Program-made: the position numbers and the translations under genes
The notes under the pieces: generated by a model
Seen by the model: the letters and a program-made list of their open reading frames with translations, nothing else
What the model was told of the DNA's origin: nothing
The model's database searches: none
Assembly (NCBI RefSeq): GCF_009870125.1
Contig: NC_046683.1
Coordinates: 46,701,869 to 46,765,868 of the forward strand
Direction: 5' to 3'
Length of the DNA stretch: 64,000 bases
From: Drosophila pseudoobscura
Taxonomy: Eukaryota > Arthropoda > Insecta > Diptera > Drosophilidae
Part shown: positions 1 through 11,100 of the stretch, in pieces
Position numbering within the stretch: the stretch's first letter is position 1
Layout of the letters: every line of letters begins with the position of its first letter

Positions 1-1385
1 TACAAATGAGTCTTTCATTTAGCAGATAAGGTCCCAAAACCAGAACAGATATCGCTCTTTGATACCTTTTAATTGCTATCCTATTAGCTGAAATGCTTAT
101 CATGCTTTTCGCATACAAATTATGATTTTCTGTGATGATCTTTGGGTTTTCTCTACAGCAGGAACAATTTGGTGTCTCTGTTAGCTTGAGTGTCAAATAT
201 CTTTTATCCTGCCACATATTTTGTTGACCATATATGAGATTTGCGACATATTTTTGTCATGCTTTTATACGGCTTAAATTTAGCTTCTTTGCCCATTTTT
301 CTTCTTTCCAAAAACTGCAAAGTTTCTTCCCTTCTTGAGGGGATATGTGAAGACTCTGTGAAGTTGTCTTGAACCGGACTACAGTGTAGCAAAAATCCTA
401 CAAATAGCTCCTAAAACTGTGATATTTTTTTTTGTTTTTCTTGCAAATGCAAACTTTGAATAAAGACTAGTTTTTAATTTCAACTGGTTTAAATGGTCAC
501 ACAGTTTGAGGTTATTTAATAATAAACGTAAGAATAATAAATATAATAATAGATTTTGTACTGGATCGCTTTAAAAAAGTGGTACAGCTATTGGGGATAT
601 TTAAAGATCATTTTGAAGAGCTGCCACAGATGACCTTTTCAATGTAAATACATCTTCTAAAAAAAAACCTCTTCAGATTTTCCCCATCTCAAAAAGTCTC
701 TCCTCCGTGCATATCAATAAAAAATATTTTTAAAATATTTCTGTGCCTCACCTGCCTAGCATTATGCCATTAAAGCAGCGAGTCTGTATTTGTTTTATGT
801 ATTATGCATATTACAAATGTTTAATTGTTTTTTTTTTTTCTTATTTATTTTCTTTTTGCATTGTTTAGTATTTTTGTTGTTGCTTTGACCATTTTATTGT
901 TGTTTTTCATGTACATTGTATTTGTTGTTAACCTTAGCTCGAATGAGAAAATGCCATTGAGAGTGTCTGGGCGAGACGGGACGGTGAGGGGACGGTGAGT
1001 GGAGGGGTGGGGTGGGGAGTCGTCGCTGTCTGCCTCCTCTTACAATCCCCTGCCGTCTGCCTGCCTTCTAGTGGAAAAGTGTGCTAATGGGTCGCCAGTT
1101 GACCCTGTGCCACTTTTCCCTCTGCTTGCAACGCCGTCGACGCCGGCAGCGCTGTTGTGCACTAATTTTGCAATATTCTACTAGTGGGATGGGATGGCAT
1201 GGGGCATCGGGCAACGGGCAGAGAGAGAAAGAGAGAGAGAATGCGCATTGATTTTTAATTTTTTTTGTTTTTGTTTAATTTTGTTTTTGCAGCAAAAGTT
1301 GATTCTCATTTGCTCTTGCTATCTCTGTTGCTCATCGGTATCGCTTCACCCTAGTGCATTATCGTGGGTGTGTGGGTCGGTGCCA

Positions 1386-1419
1386 GGGGTAGGGGTTGGG
1401 GTTGGGGCAGGGGTAGGGG
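1386..1419 (+). repeat. Six GGGG runs with 2-nt spacers (G-quadruplex motif)
   Basis: Six runs of exactly four G at 1386-1389, 1392-1395, 1398-1401, 1404-1407, 1410-1413 and 1416-1419 are separated by TA, TT, TT, CA and TA. This satisfies any standard G-quadruplex rule and resembles a ciliate-type telomere repeat, which flies do not use. The pattern is visible directly; folding in vivo is inference. Confidence 0.85.
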
Positions 1420-2496
1420 TAGCGGGAACGCCCTGACCTAGTTGCATTCTCAGTTCTCAGGCATTATTCTCGATTCTATTTTCTTTATATTTATTTATTT
1501 ATTTAGTAATTGCTTAATGTACAATTCCACGACAACAATGTGTTAAAAATAATATATTTAAAAAATTAGAACAATAAATTAGTGTTCTACATGTACCTGT
1601 CTATCCCCTGTAATTTCTATTATATTACAGTATTAAATTTGTGTTCTTTTTCTCTTTTCTTGATAAACAAAAATAACAAATATCAAAATAAATTGATTTA
1701 ATCTGCATTGAGAGATTTGTTCTTTCATTCGTTTCGCTTGTATGTTCATCATTCAATTATTTGTTAATAACGTAACTCGTTTCGTTTGGGACTTTTCCTT
1801 CTCTTCCGTTCTCCATCTCCATCTCTCTCTTTGTCTCTGTCTCTGTTTCGTGGAATTGCGTTGTAATATTTACCACGAGCATTAAGAGCGTGGCACAAGT
1901 AGACACCGACACCGACATCGCATATTTACTACAATGCGGCTCTCATTTTCCTTATCTATTCCTTATCGCTGCGTATACGTAATGTGGGATATTTATTGTT
2001 TCACTTTTGAATTACGTATACGTCATGTGTGCGGGGCCCCACTTCCACTGATAGGGTATAAAAAAAAAAAAAAACAAAAAAACCTAATAAATAAATACAT
2101 ACATAATTATACAGCGGAGTGGAAGGAAAATCAATACTTAACCCAAATTCGAATGATTTACAATTGATGGCCTTGATCGCTACTTAATTGATTTATTTGC
2201 CGAACAATCGATATGCTTTAATTGATCAAACAAACTGATAAGCAGAGTTTAAATTTAGATGGCAATTATTGTTGGAAATCTAAGCAAATTTTAAATTTAA
2301 ATCACTTGAAAAACGCCACAAAAATTTCCATAAAATAAATAATATTCATAGAACTCGATGTTCTGCTTGGACCCCCTCAGGACCGACAGGACACATGGAT
2401 TGCCCGCCTGCTTGGAGTGTGGAAAGACATTGAATATATACACACAGTCAATGATAGACAACAAAATTTTAGAAATTCGGGGTTTCAATGTTTACT

Positions 2497-2538
2497 GGTC
2501 TCCCTCTCCTGGTCTCCCTCTCCTAGTCTCCCTCTCCT
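2497..2538 (+). repeat. 14-bp tandem repeat, three copies
   Basis: GGTCTCCCTCTCCT occurs at 2497-2510 and 2511-2524, then AGTCTCCCTCTCCT at 2525-2538, followed by a decaying fourth copy. It is a pyrimidine-rich minisatellite with no coding meaning that I can see. Confidence 0.85.
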
Positions 2539-2761
2539 GTTCTCCAGCCCTCGATTCCCCTTCGAAATGAATTTCCCAAGTAGCGCATTCAACGGTCGCC
2601 CAGGTTAAACCATTTTCAATCTTCCAGTCACAACTACACACACAAATAGTTTATTCTTAACAAAAAAAAACAACAAAAAAAGTTAAAATTTGTTTTGCCG
2701 CCCCACACACGAACACACTGGCCGAGCTTTTGCCGGCCCGCGAGCTTTTGCAGCGCGTGCA

Positions 2762-2783
2762 TGTGTGTGTGTGTGTGTGTGTG
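2762..2783 (+). repeat. (TG)n microsatellite
   Basis: About eleven TG dinucleotides lie within a locally GC-rich, purine/pyrimidine-alternating stretch (2700-2870). Such alternation is common in Drosophila regulatory DNA. Confidence 0.85.
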
Positions 2784-3436
2784 GGATTGTGATGCGTGCC
2801 TGTGCCTGTGTGCGTAAGCGTGTGAGAGTGCTCGCTGCATAGTTGAGGGGCGCGCGCGCCAACTGCAAAGCAAAAAGCTAACTTTCAGCGATCCAATCCG
2901 ATCCGATCCTCAAACACAGCAGAACAGAACGTAGACCAGAGATGGCGAAAGGAGATAAAGATACATACATACATAAACACATGTACATGCATGCAGAGAT
3001 GATGCCCGTTCAGGCAGAAACTGGAAAAGCTCTCCAGCATAGCATGCAAGCAGTCGAGTGTTGGGGAGAGCAGTGCAAACTAAAGAAAAAACACCAACAA
3101 CACCAAGACATGTGAGCTTTTTTCAACCAAAGCTCCAGCAAATGGAAAACAGAAAGGGTAGGAGAGAGAGGGAGTGAGAGGGAAAGGAAAAGGGAGAAAA
3201 CAAATACCGAAACAAGAAGAAGAACAAGAACAACTCTTGCAGTTTAGGTAAATGGGTCGGTCAACGTCAGCAGCGACGCCAGCAGAGCGGGCACAGAAAA
3301 CGCACGATAGAGAGCGAGAACGAGAGAGAGGGAGAGAGAGAGTGCCCGAGAAAGAGACAGTGCGTTGTTTACACTTATCGCCCTTACCTTATCTACCATT
3401 CCCTGTTCACATTTCATTTCAATTCAATTGCATTTT

Positions 3437-3614
3437 GATACCCTCCCGAGGAGGGGTATTTCGAATTTTCATCAAAGCCAACTAGGCCTTCAGATTCTCA
3501 GATCGGAGCCGCAAAGATCGGATTACAATATCCCCGTAAATGGTTCTGAAACTCCCTTAAGTACGGCAGATATAAAGGGTATCTAGATCTTCGGCAGCAT
3601 TTCTTTTTTCTTGC
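3437..3614 (+). mobile_element. Short DINE-1-like (Helitron-related) remnant
   Basis: The left end is a near-palindrome around ATACCCTCC-CGA-GGAGGGGTAT (3438-3459). The right end has AGGGTATCTAGATCTTCGGC followed by a T-rich tail. This start hairpin plus GGGTATC-hairpin-T-rich end is the architecture of INE-1/DINE-1 non-autonomous Helitron relatives in flies. At about 178 bp it is internally deleted. The family call rests on recalled structure, not a search. Confidence 0.55.
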
Positions 3615-4286
3615 TTCATTACTTAATTCACAAAAAATGCTGTCCAATGCATTTTTTGTTGCTGTATTCCTCCAGCCCCCCCCCCCTATCCTCCCCCCTA
3701 TCCTCGCCCTCTTTCTTCCGTTTCACTTATTTTTGTTGGTTTTATTTGCATTTTTTTGTTGTATTTATGTACTTACTTATTTTTGTTTGTTTCAGCTCCC
3801 TTGCTTTTATTTGCTTTGTGAAATTGTTGCGGCAGGTCTTGACTGTTTTTTGTTTTTTGTTTTTATTATTGCCTTTTGCGATGTTTTTCTGTACTCCCTC
3901 AGGCAGTACTTACTGCAAGGTGGAGCGTGGAGCGTGGAGCGTTGAGGAGGGGGTGTGTGCGCGGGTACTTATTTATGAAGCAATTATGTATATTTATGAT
4001 TTTTTGAGTTGTAAATTTAAAATGCTTTCAAATGTTCAAATTGCTTTTGTCAAGAGGGGGTCAGAGGGGAAGGCTGAAGAGGCTTATTACCCAAGAGTCA
4101 AGAGCCAAGAGGCAAGAGCTAAGAGCTGGGTGGTCTGTCGTATGTGTGGATTTTGGGTCTGGAAATCCCCAAAAGTAAAACAAGGGAATTGTTGTTGGGC
4201 ACCCCAGAAAATTGAGTTCTCTCTTGCATCGAGGATCGAGAGGAATATAGAAGGTATTCAGTCTGAATAATTATGCATCTCGATGG

Positions 4287-4304
4287 AAAAAAAGGAGAAA
4301 AAAA
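4287..4304 (-). terminator. RNA polymerase III terminator of tRNA-Glu
   Basis: On the minus strand, two runs of seven T (plus-strand A runs at 4298-4304 and 4287-4293) begin about 18 nt beyond the discriminator base. They are the expected Pol III stop and a backup. Confidence 0.8.
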
Positions 4305-4322
4305 GAAACTTTTGATTTCAGC

Positions 4323-4394
4323 TTCCCATACCGGGAATTGAACCCGGGCCTCCCGGGTGAGAGCCGGGTATCCTAACCACTAGACAATATGGGA
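4323..4394 (-). tRNA. tRNA:Glu-CTC: tRNA-Glu (anticodon CTC)
   Basis: Read on the minus strand, this is a 72-nt cloverleaf. The 7-bp acceptor stem pairs TCCCATA with TATGGGA, and the discriminator base is A. The D-arm contains AGTGGTTAG. The 5-bp anticodon stem CCCGG/CCGGG encloses the loop CTCTCAC, giving anticodon CTC. The T-stem CCGGG/CCCGG has loop TTCAATT, and the B box reads GGTTCAATTCC. There is no intron. The gene decodes GAG as glutamate and is transcribed by RNA polymerase III from its internal A and B boxes. It lies antisense to ftz-f1, about 18 kb 5' of the beta start codon, and looks intact. Confidence 0.97.
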
Positions 4395-4955
4395 TTGACA
4401 TTCACACAGGATATCCAGCTTAACAAAAATATACCGTCATATGTACATACATAGATGTTTCTTTTGTACTATTTCTTTGACTATTTCCTACCTTTGGTTT
4501 CGTTTCCTCTATTTCTTGCTCAAAAGATTTTCCAAAATATTTCCACACAGTCACGTGATTCGACACACAAGGTCGTAAATTTATTTTAAAAATATTCAAT
4601 CATGTTGGAATCTAAATTTCGTAACATGAAAGACCTTTAAATAAATATCAAAATTTGTATACGAATTGTTATAGCAAATAACGAAATAATTTACACCCCG
4701 AATTATACCTATCTCTCTCTCTTTGTGTGTGTGTGTGTGTGTGGTGTGATGTAACCATGTTTTTTTTTGTTTCTGTTGTTGTCACATACAATATTTAAAT
4801 AAGCAAGAAATACTCGTATTTTGGGTGGAGGCAGGTGGGAGGTGGTCGGTCTGGGGTGCTTTTTTTTTATATACAATATGTTTATTTATTTTTATAATTT
4901 GCTTACAATTTAAGGTGTTTCTTGTTGCTGTTTTGTTGTTGCTTTTTCCACTGTT

Positions 4956-4974
4956 CCCCCCCCCCCCCCCCCCC
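4956..4974 (+). repeat. Poly-C tract, 19 bases
   Basis: Nineteen consecutive C residues, the longest C homopolymer I noticed here. Homopolymers of this length are error-prone in sequencing, so the exact count is uncertain. Confidence 0.8.
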
Positions 4975-5111
4975 GCCGCTCCATTCGCCTGCCGCTGCTT
5001 CTTTTCAGTTTCGTCTTATCTGCTGATACGAAACGAAGGCGACACGAAGTGCTTGGAGAGCCGAAGTGTGACCAAAGCTTTCAGTTTCGTTCGTTTCTTA
5101 GGCGGCCTAAG

Positions 5112-5155
5112 AGTGTGTGTGTGTGCGTGCGTGTGTGTGTGTGTGTGTGTGTGTG
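5112..5155 (+). repeat. (GT)n microsatellite
   Basis: A 44-bp GT tract interrupted by two GC units. Confidence 0.9.
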
Positions 5156-5200
5156 CTTGTGGCAGCCATCGTTGTTGTTGATTGTAGCTTTTGATAGCGC

Positions 5201-5211
5201 TGACCCACTTT
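5201..5211 (-). promoter_or_regulatory. ROR/DHR3-type monomer site
   Basis: TGACCCACTTT on the plus strand is AAAGTGGGTCA on the minus strand, a perfect WAWNTRGGTCA match. Binding is inference. Confidence 0.4.
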
Positions 5212-6672
5212 GACTATTTGCATGGCCTACTGCACTTGGCCAAGTTTTTGTCTCGCTCTGTCACACACATGACCGAAAATGAGTGTTAGAGCGAGATGGA
5301 TGGAAGCCTGCCCCCCCTTCGCCTTCAACATATGGAATATTTCGATTTTTTTTCTTTTCTTTTGGCTTACATTTGAAAAGGTGATAGTAGTACTCGTACA
5401 CATTGTATATCCGAATAAGATTACTCCACACGCATTATGCCTACATATACAATCCATATATCTCTCTATAGTCGGCTCTCGATCTGTATCTCCCTCTCCC
5501 TCTCTGTCATATCTGTCGCAATCATTAGTTGGGAAATTTAGATCATGGCAGCAATATGACAAAAACAAGACACGGGAAACCCTAACAAAACGGAAAATAT
5601 GTTTAGACAGATGGAACAACTATTCAGATCAAATCTGAACCCTCTTCCACCGTAAGGTACTTGTGTATATGTTTTATTGGAGTATGTAATTTGTGGCTTT
5701 AGCTTTTCACGCGCACTTACATAATACGCCTAGTGTCTGTCTGTCTGTCTGCCTGTCTGTCTGTGTGTCTACTGTTCAGACATTGCACACCAAAACATAC
5801 TGAGCAAAAATTGCGTAAATTCGTTTTGTGCGTTCATTTTCGAAATCAATTTTTATTTCGTTTTTTTTTTTGTAATTTGTAAAGTTTTATTCCATTTTGG
5901 CTTATTGGATTGGATTAATTGAAAAACGGAATGAAAAGAGTATTTTTTGGGAAGTGCATGAATTCGCGAGGAACAATTTGTTGTATAGAATAAATGAAGG
6001 TACAACACTAGTTATAATAATAATTACAGGTATATGTTTCCAACATACTCTAAAATTTTTCAACTGGGAATCCGTAGGGATCCTGTGTGAGAAATTAAGA
6101 GTCCATTTCATACACATTCTCTTTTGTTTGTAGCTGTTTCTGCCAAAATCCAACTTCCAAGCGTGATTAAAATTCTTTGGTTTATCCCTGAGCCCGTCTA
6201 ACAGTGGCAAACCCTTCACTCGGCAAGCAAATTAATTAGTTTTGACATCGTTTAACTTTAACCCCAAAGTGGTTGACATCGTCATTGCCATTTTGTCATC
6301 ATCATCATCGTCATCATCGCTCTAGCCACCACCGTCACTCCTCTCCATTGTCAACCTGCATACATATTGTACGAGCTTCTATTTGTCCTTCACTCGAATT
6401 ACAATTGCAGTGTACAAATAAAAATGTAAAAAATAATAAGATATTTCAATTGTTGTTGGTTTTATGACTTGCCTAAAGTCAGAGTTGATTAAAACCTTTA
6501 AGAGAGACCTTTTTATGGCTAAAACTTTACTTTTGCTGTTTTGTTTTTTAGTTGTTTGTTTTTGTTTTTTGCAGTTTGTAATGTTGCATCAACACTTGAT
6601 CTCAAAGGACACATGTGGTGCACTTGTTTCTTTCGGCTACCCTCCTATGACCGACCCCCCGCCCCGCCCCGC

Positions 6673-6698
6673 CCCGCTTTGTAAACTGGGTCAATGCA
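6673..6698 (+). promoter_or_regulatory. Two ROR/DHR3-type sites in tandem
   Basis: AAACTGGGTCA (6673-6683) and AATTTGGGTCA (6688-6698) both match WAWNTRGGTCA perfectly, on the same strand, with a 15-bp period. Two perfect 11-mers this close are unlikely by chance. DHR3 activates beta-FTZ-F1 in D. melanogaster; use of this particular pair is inference. Confidence 0.5.
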
Positions 6699-7910
6699 AT
6701 TTGGGTCACCTAGATTTGATTACCAAACCAAGAGCCAAGAGCCAAGAGTCGTTCAGCGGTTCGGTTCACCCAAAGCCAAGCACAAGCCGAGTGCGCTCTC
6801 TATCCATATCTTTCTCTCTTTCTATATACTCTATGTGCATATATGTTCTACCTCTCTCTCTCTCACTCTTTCGGCGGGTGTGGATTTACATTATATATCT
6901 AGTACATGCTGCTGTAGCAAACAGCTGCGTGAGAGTGATGGGTGGACTGTGGAGGAGGAGGAGGACCAAAGTGGGGGAAAATGGAAATCAGAAAACATAA
7001 AACAGAGAACGGGGATGGGGATGGGGTGTATACATATGCATCGGCAATGTGTATCACAAAAGTGTTGTTAAAGAGATAACGGATGCAATGAAGGAAGGAA
7101 TGGCCGGAGAATGTGCCAATCAAATTGTTCTAGAAAGGATACAATCGCTCGATAGGGAAATGTCATTGAAATTGACAGCGAGGAGCTGGCAAAGAGGAAA
7201 ATGAAACGATTCGAGGAAGAATAGACTCAAATCTGAAACAGGGAAATGGCAAAGAGTTTAGGATACGAGCGAGAGGATAAAGGGAACGGGCCTAGGATAA
7301 AGTTGAACAAAACAACATCGCAACGATTCAACTACAAAACAGCTGTGTGATTAAGGGAAACTGTGAACAGTATAGCCATAGAAATAGTAGTGGCCGAAGA
7401 ATCCTACCCGACTTGAGCCACAAAATGGAAAACCATTCAAGTGGTGGCTGCTACGTACAACACCATCGAAGTAAACCCCTCCGAAATGGGTCACACACTC
7501 GCAGACCGAGCCATTAACACAACGAACAGTACCCCCCCCCCATTACCCATTCGGTATTCACTCCAAAGCGATACCAAAACTCAACCATATGGCGCATCGA
7601 TGCGAGTACAATGGGACTTTCCCCTCACAAAAACAAAGCTGTAGGAAAACGAAAAACGAAAAACGAACGTATGACGAACCGAAGCGACAAAATTTAACGT
7701 AAATTGATGAAATTGATTGGAAAAACGTAGTCAGAAGGCAGCAACGGGGCAACAGTAACGAAATATAACCAAAATGTATTTCAAAATACAAAGCAAAACA
7801 GAAACAAAACCGAAACCGAAACCGAAAAAAAAAAAAAAACGAAAGTGCGTGCGATGAATAAGGAAAATTGCGCAAACGATCGTGAATGCTTCACACTGTT
7901 TATTGTCTCG

Positions 7911-8430
7911 AATACCCTTACCAAGAGTATAATGATTGGGTTGAGGTTTTTGGTAGAACATCTGTTGTCATCGGAGCTTCTGTAGACAATCAGTATTGGA
8001 AACTGTGAAAAATAGTAGCAAAAAATAGTAGAAGCGGCACCAAAGACTTACTTTTTTCATGCTTCAGATTCTGAATACCAAATCTATATATTTTTGAATT
8101 TTAGAGGTAATATTTTGTAGACTAAAGACAAAAGAGGTTATAAAAGACCTATTCGTGCGGATTCCGCTGTGCTTGCTGTTATTTTTATTCGTTTCACCAA
8201 GGGGCGTACAGTACATCGTACGAATGCTGAAAGAAAACATGTCCTAAGTCCAACAAATATTAAAGCAATACAATATTTCATGTATCTATTCGCTCGCAAG
8301 ACGCTAGAAATATTGGATAATCGAGGATCATTAAAAAAAAAACATACCTTGCTGTCATAGAAACGATTTATCTGATCGTCAAGGGTATCTTCGTCTTCGT
8401 CTTACGGAATTCGGTGTCTTTTGCTTTGGT
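7911..8430 (+). mobile_element. Possible degraded DINE-like element
   Basis: The left boundary is AATACCCTTACCAAGAGTAT, an imperfect hairpin of the DINE start type. The right boundary is CAAGGGTATCTTCGTCTTCG followed by T-rich sequence, matching the usual 3' arrangement. The internal 0.45 kb is unrecognisable, so these two ends may not belong to one insertion. Confidence 0.3.
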
Positions 8431-8954
8431 TTTGTTGTTGCCCTTTACACGCACCGCATTCGAAAAAAGCTGCCAAAAAACCATCAGCAGTGCGACAGAA
8501 AGAGACTGTGTACAAAGAGAGATGGAGATAGAGATAAGGAAAGAGAGTGTGTGCGCGAGTGTGAGTGTGAGTGGGTTTTGGGGGATGGGATGGCATGGGA
8601 TGTGAAGCATAAACACAAAAAGTGCGTGAGCTTTTTTTTGTTTTGTGGGTTTTGCTTTTGTGGCATTTTCAGCATTTTTTGTTGGGTTAGGTTCAATGTG
8701 GAATGGCCGCAGAGAGAGGGAGCGAGGGGGAGCGAGAGAGAGAGAGTGGGGAAGGGCGAGGGCGAGGGAGAGGGGTAGGTGCGTGTGGGGCGTGAATTGC
8801 CATTGCGTATGCCGCTCTGTGTGTGCGTGAATCGTTCGTTTCTCTGTTCATGTGGGAATCGCTCATTGCGGTTTCGGGTTTTTCTTTTTTGTATTTTTAT
8901 TTTTTAGTGTATTGTGTATTTTACTAAAAAAAAAGCTCCATGCAGCGTCTGCTG

Positions 8955-8960
<6 letters not shown>

Positions 8961-8988
<28 letters not shown>
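8961..8988 (+). repeat. (CT)n / GAGA-type microsatellite
   Basis: Fourteen CT units; on the minus strand this is a GAGA tract that GAGA factor could bind. Confidence 0.9.
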
Positions 8989-8994
<6 letters not shown>

Positions 8995-9197
8995 TACGCA
9001 CAGTCTCCTCCTGCTCGTTTTCATTTTCATTATTTCTGTTTCTTTATTATTTTTTTTTTGTTTCTGTGTCGATTGCGTTGTTGAATATTTCCACTTTGTT
9101 TATATAATTTTAATCAAAAAAGAAAAAAAGTATATATGTGTGTATGTGTGTATGTATACAGATGTACAGATGTGTGTGTACGTAAAAAGCTTCCCCA

Positions 9198-9208
9198 AAA
9201 GTGGGTCA
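9198..9208 (+). promoter_or_regulatory. ROR/DHR3-type monomer site
   Basis: AAAGTGGGTCA is a perfect WAWNTRGGTCA. A second GGGTCA follows after 2 nt (9211-9216), giving a DR2-like pair of half sites with 8-bp period. Function is inferred. Confidence 0.42.
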
Positions 9209-10538
9209 GTGGGTCACCATATCTAACAACGAGGCGGGCGGCGGGTGGCGGGCGGCGAGCGGCGGGCGGCGGGCGGGCAGCAACGCCAACGTCGCAGTCA
9301 TCGTCTCTGACAGCAGCCAGACGTAGCCAATTTTTTATATCACTTTTATACAGATTTTGTTGTTTTTTTTCTTATTTTTTTTTTTTGATTTGTCTTGGGC
9401 TCTTCTTTGGTCTGCTTCTGGCCTGGTCAAAAGTGGTCGCTGTGTCTGTTCTTTTTCGAAAATGGTTCACAAAACTTTGCAAAAATTAATTATAAATAGT
9501 TTTGGCATTTTAATCGCCTGGCTTTTCGGTTTTTCGGTTTACGGCGGTGGTGGGGTCGCCTTTTGATATTTTGAGTAAATATTTATTTGTTGTTGTTTGG
9601 TTTTGGAACATGAAAGGGACTTACAATGCGCACACGATTATTTTGGAATGCCAAAATGTTGGCAATGTTAAAGCACACATCATCTTGCCTCTCTCTCCCC
9701 CCGATAAGATATATTTAAGCATTTTTCCGATTCATAAATCTGCTTTCGGGCATCGGATTCGGTATCGCGGAGATCTAGCCTGTGCCAAAAACCCCAAAAA
9801 CCGCAGAGAATCAACAACAAGCTGCATGAAAACCGCAGCGGAAAAAGCCATTCAAATGTGAATTGAAAATGGTCAAAACTGTGTGTTGGTTTGTTTAATT
9901 ATTGCTGTTTGAGCCCCAAGGTGGCTGCAGTCCACATTCAACAACAATAACCAGAGAACCAGAGAAGCAGAGAAACAGAGAACCAGGGGAAAAAACCACA
10001 CAGGCCAACGCGTGTCTGCCTAATTGGGCAGATTTTCCTTTTCGTTGTTGTCAAACAATTAACATTAAACACATTTATATTATTTATACATGAAGTGCGG
10101 CTTGTCTGCCATTTATTAACATTAAAAATAAATTTAAAAATATCTTCGAATATGCTCGAAAAATGTGCAGACAAGGCACAACAAATGTTCGATTCAAAGA
10201 TTAAAGACGGCGGTGTCTCTCAGAGGGGGCTACAAAGCAAAAAGCATTATGTTTACACTCTTTTATTTATTTTTTTTGTTGATGTTGTCTTTCTTTTATT
10301 TATAAAACGGGTTTTAAAAAAGGAATCGTCATAAATAAATTGATTTACCAAATCAAGGCACATAAAAAAAATACAGAAAAAATACCAGAAATAACAGAAA
10401 TTATAAAAAGCCAAAGTAAATTGGGAAAATATAGAAAATCATGGTGTAGGGACATAAGGAAATATTTTTTAAGAAATTCCACAAAAATAGTTAGTATGAA
10501 AAGCACAAAAAATACCAAGTATCACAGTGCTTTTAATT

Positions 10539-10549
10539 TGACCCAAATT
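10539..10549 (-). promoter_or_regulatory. ROR/DHR3-type monomer site
   Basis: The plus strand reads TGACCCAAATT and the minus strand AATTTGGGTCA, identical to the second site at 6688-6698. Confidence 0.4.
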
Positions 10550-10739
10550 CTACATAGAAGGTCCTAGAATCCATGCCACACCACCACCCTCCACCCTCCA
10601 CCCACCACCCACTCCCCCCACTACAGTTATTTTCTTTGCACCTTCCCGTGTTGCCCCTTTGGTTGTCGTTATCCTTTTACTCTTCTCCCTACTCCCAGTC
10701 CTCAGTTCTTCAGCGAGCGCAAATGCATCTCATTTGTTT

Positions 10740-11100
10740 CTACGCATCAGGCGGTAGGGGCCTCAAAGGATCTCTCACTCTCCCTCCCCCTCTCTTTCCC
10801 GCTCTCTCTCTGCTTCGCTCTCCCACGCGCTGCTCGAAACGCGCATTGCATTTTAAGCAGAAAACACCCGACGCCAACCCCCTCGGCCGCCACCTCCCTG
10901 GCCTACACTCGGTTCGGCTGCAATTGTTTTTGTGGCCTCGTGACCTACTTTCGAGCTTCGTCAACTGCAACGACAGCGGCGGCGGGGCAGCGGCAGAGTG
11001 AAGAGTGACAGAGCAGCCGACTGCGAAGCAAAGCGAAGCTCTCTGCTGCTGCTGCTGTTGCGCTGCTGCCGGTGAAGAGCGCGTGAGACGTTTTAAATGA
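10740..11100. promoter_or_regulatory. GAGA- and GC-rich block resembling a promoter or enhancer
   Basis: Dense CTCTC/GAGAG runs (10770-10830), then a GC-rich CAG-bearing stretch (10900-11080), stand out from the AT-rich surroundings. A perfect ROR-type site (AAAGTAGGTCA, minus strand, 10941-10951) sits in the middle. GAGA plus CAG composition is typical of developmental promoters in flies. No start site can be fixed from sequence alone. Confidence 0.35.
10941..10951 (-). promoter_or_regulatory. ROR/DHR3-type monomer site (AAAGTAGGTCA)
   Basis: This is a perfect match with the preferred AGGTCA core; the identical 11-mer recurs at 14363-14373. It lies inside the GAGA/GC-rich block at 10.74-11.10 kb. 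Confidence 0.45.

Larger units (their letters stand above)
1..4322. other. Non-coding DNA far upstream of ftz-f1 beta
   Basis: No open frame here looks like a protein: the longest ones are low-complexity (T-rich, CT-rich or GT-rich) and lack family motifs. The stretch is AT-rich with microsatellites, a GGGG-run tract, a 14-bp tandem repeat and a short DINE-like remnant, listed separately. If the alpha isoform of ftz-f1 starts further upstream, as its absence here suggests, this DNA is alpha-isoform intron; otherwise it is intergenic. That choice is inference. Confidence 0.6.
4395..10538. other. Non-coding region with simple repeats and scattered ROR-type sites
   Basis: Open frames here are translations of simple sequence (S/L/F-rich) and none has a recognisable domain. 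Visible content: a 19-base C run (4956-4974), GT and CT microsatellites, a CTGT tetranucleotide stretch near 5738-5770, a GCCCC run near 6655-6676, a very GC-rich GGCGGGC tract at about 9230-9280, and four perfect WAWNTRGGTCA sites annotated separately. Confidence 0.6.

Noticed and set aside
3611..4270. 219-codon open frame on the plus strand
   Set aside because: Phenylalanine/leucine-rich translation of T-rich DNA with no domain; it ends just before the tRNA gene and overlaps another open frame.
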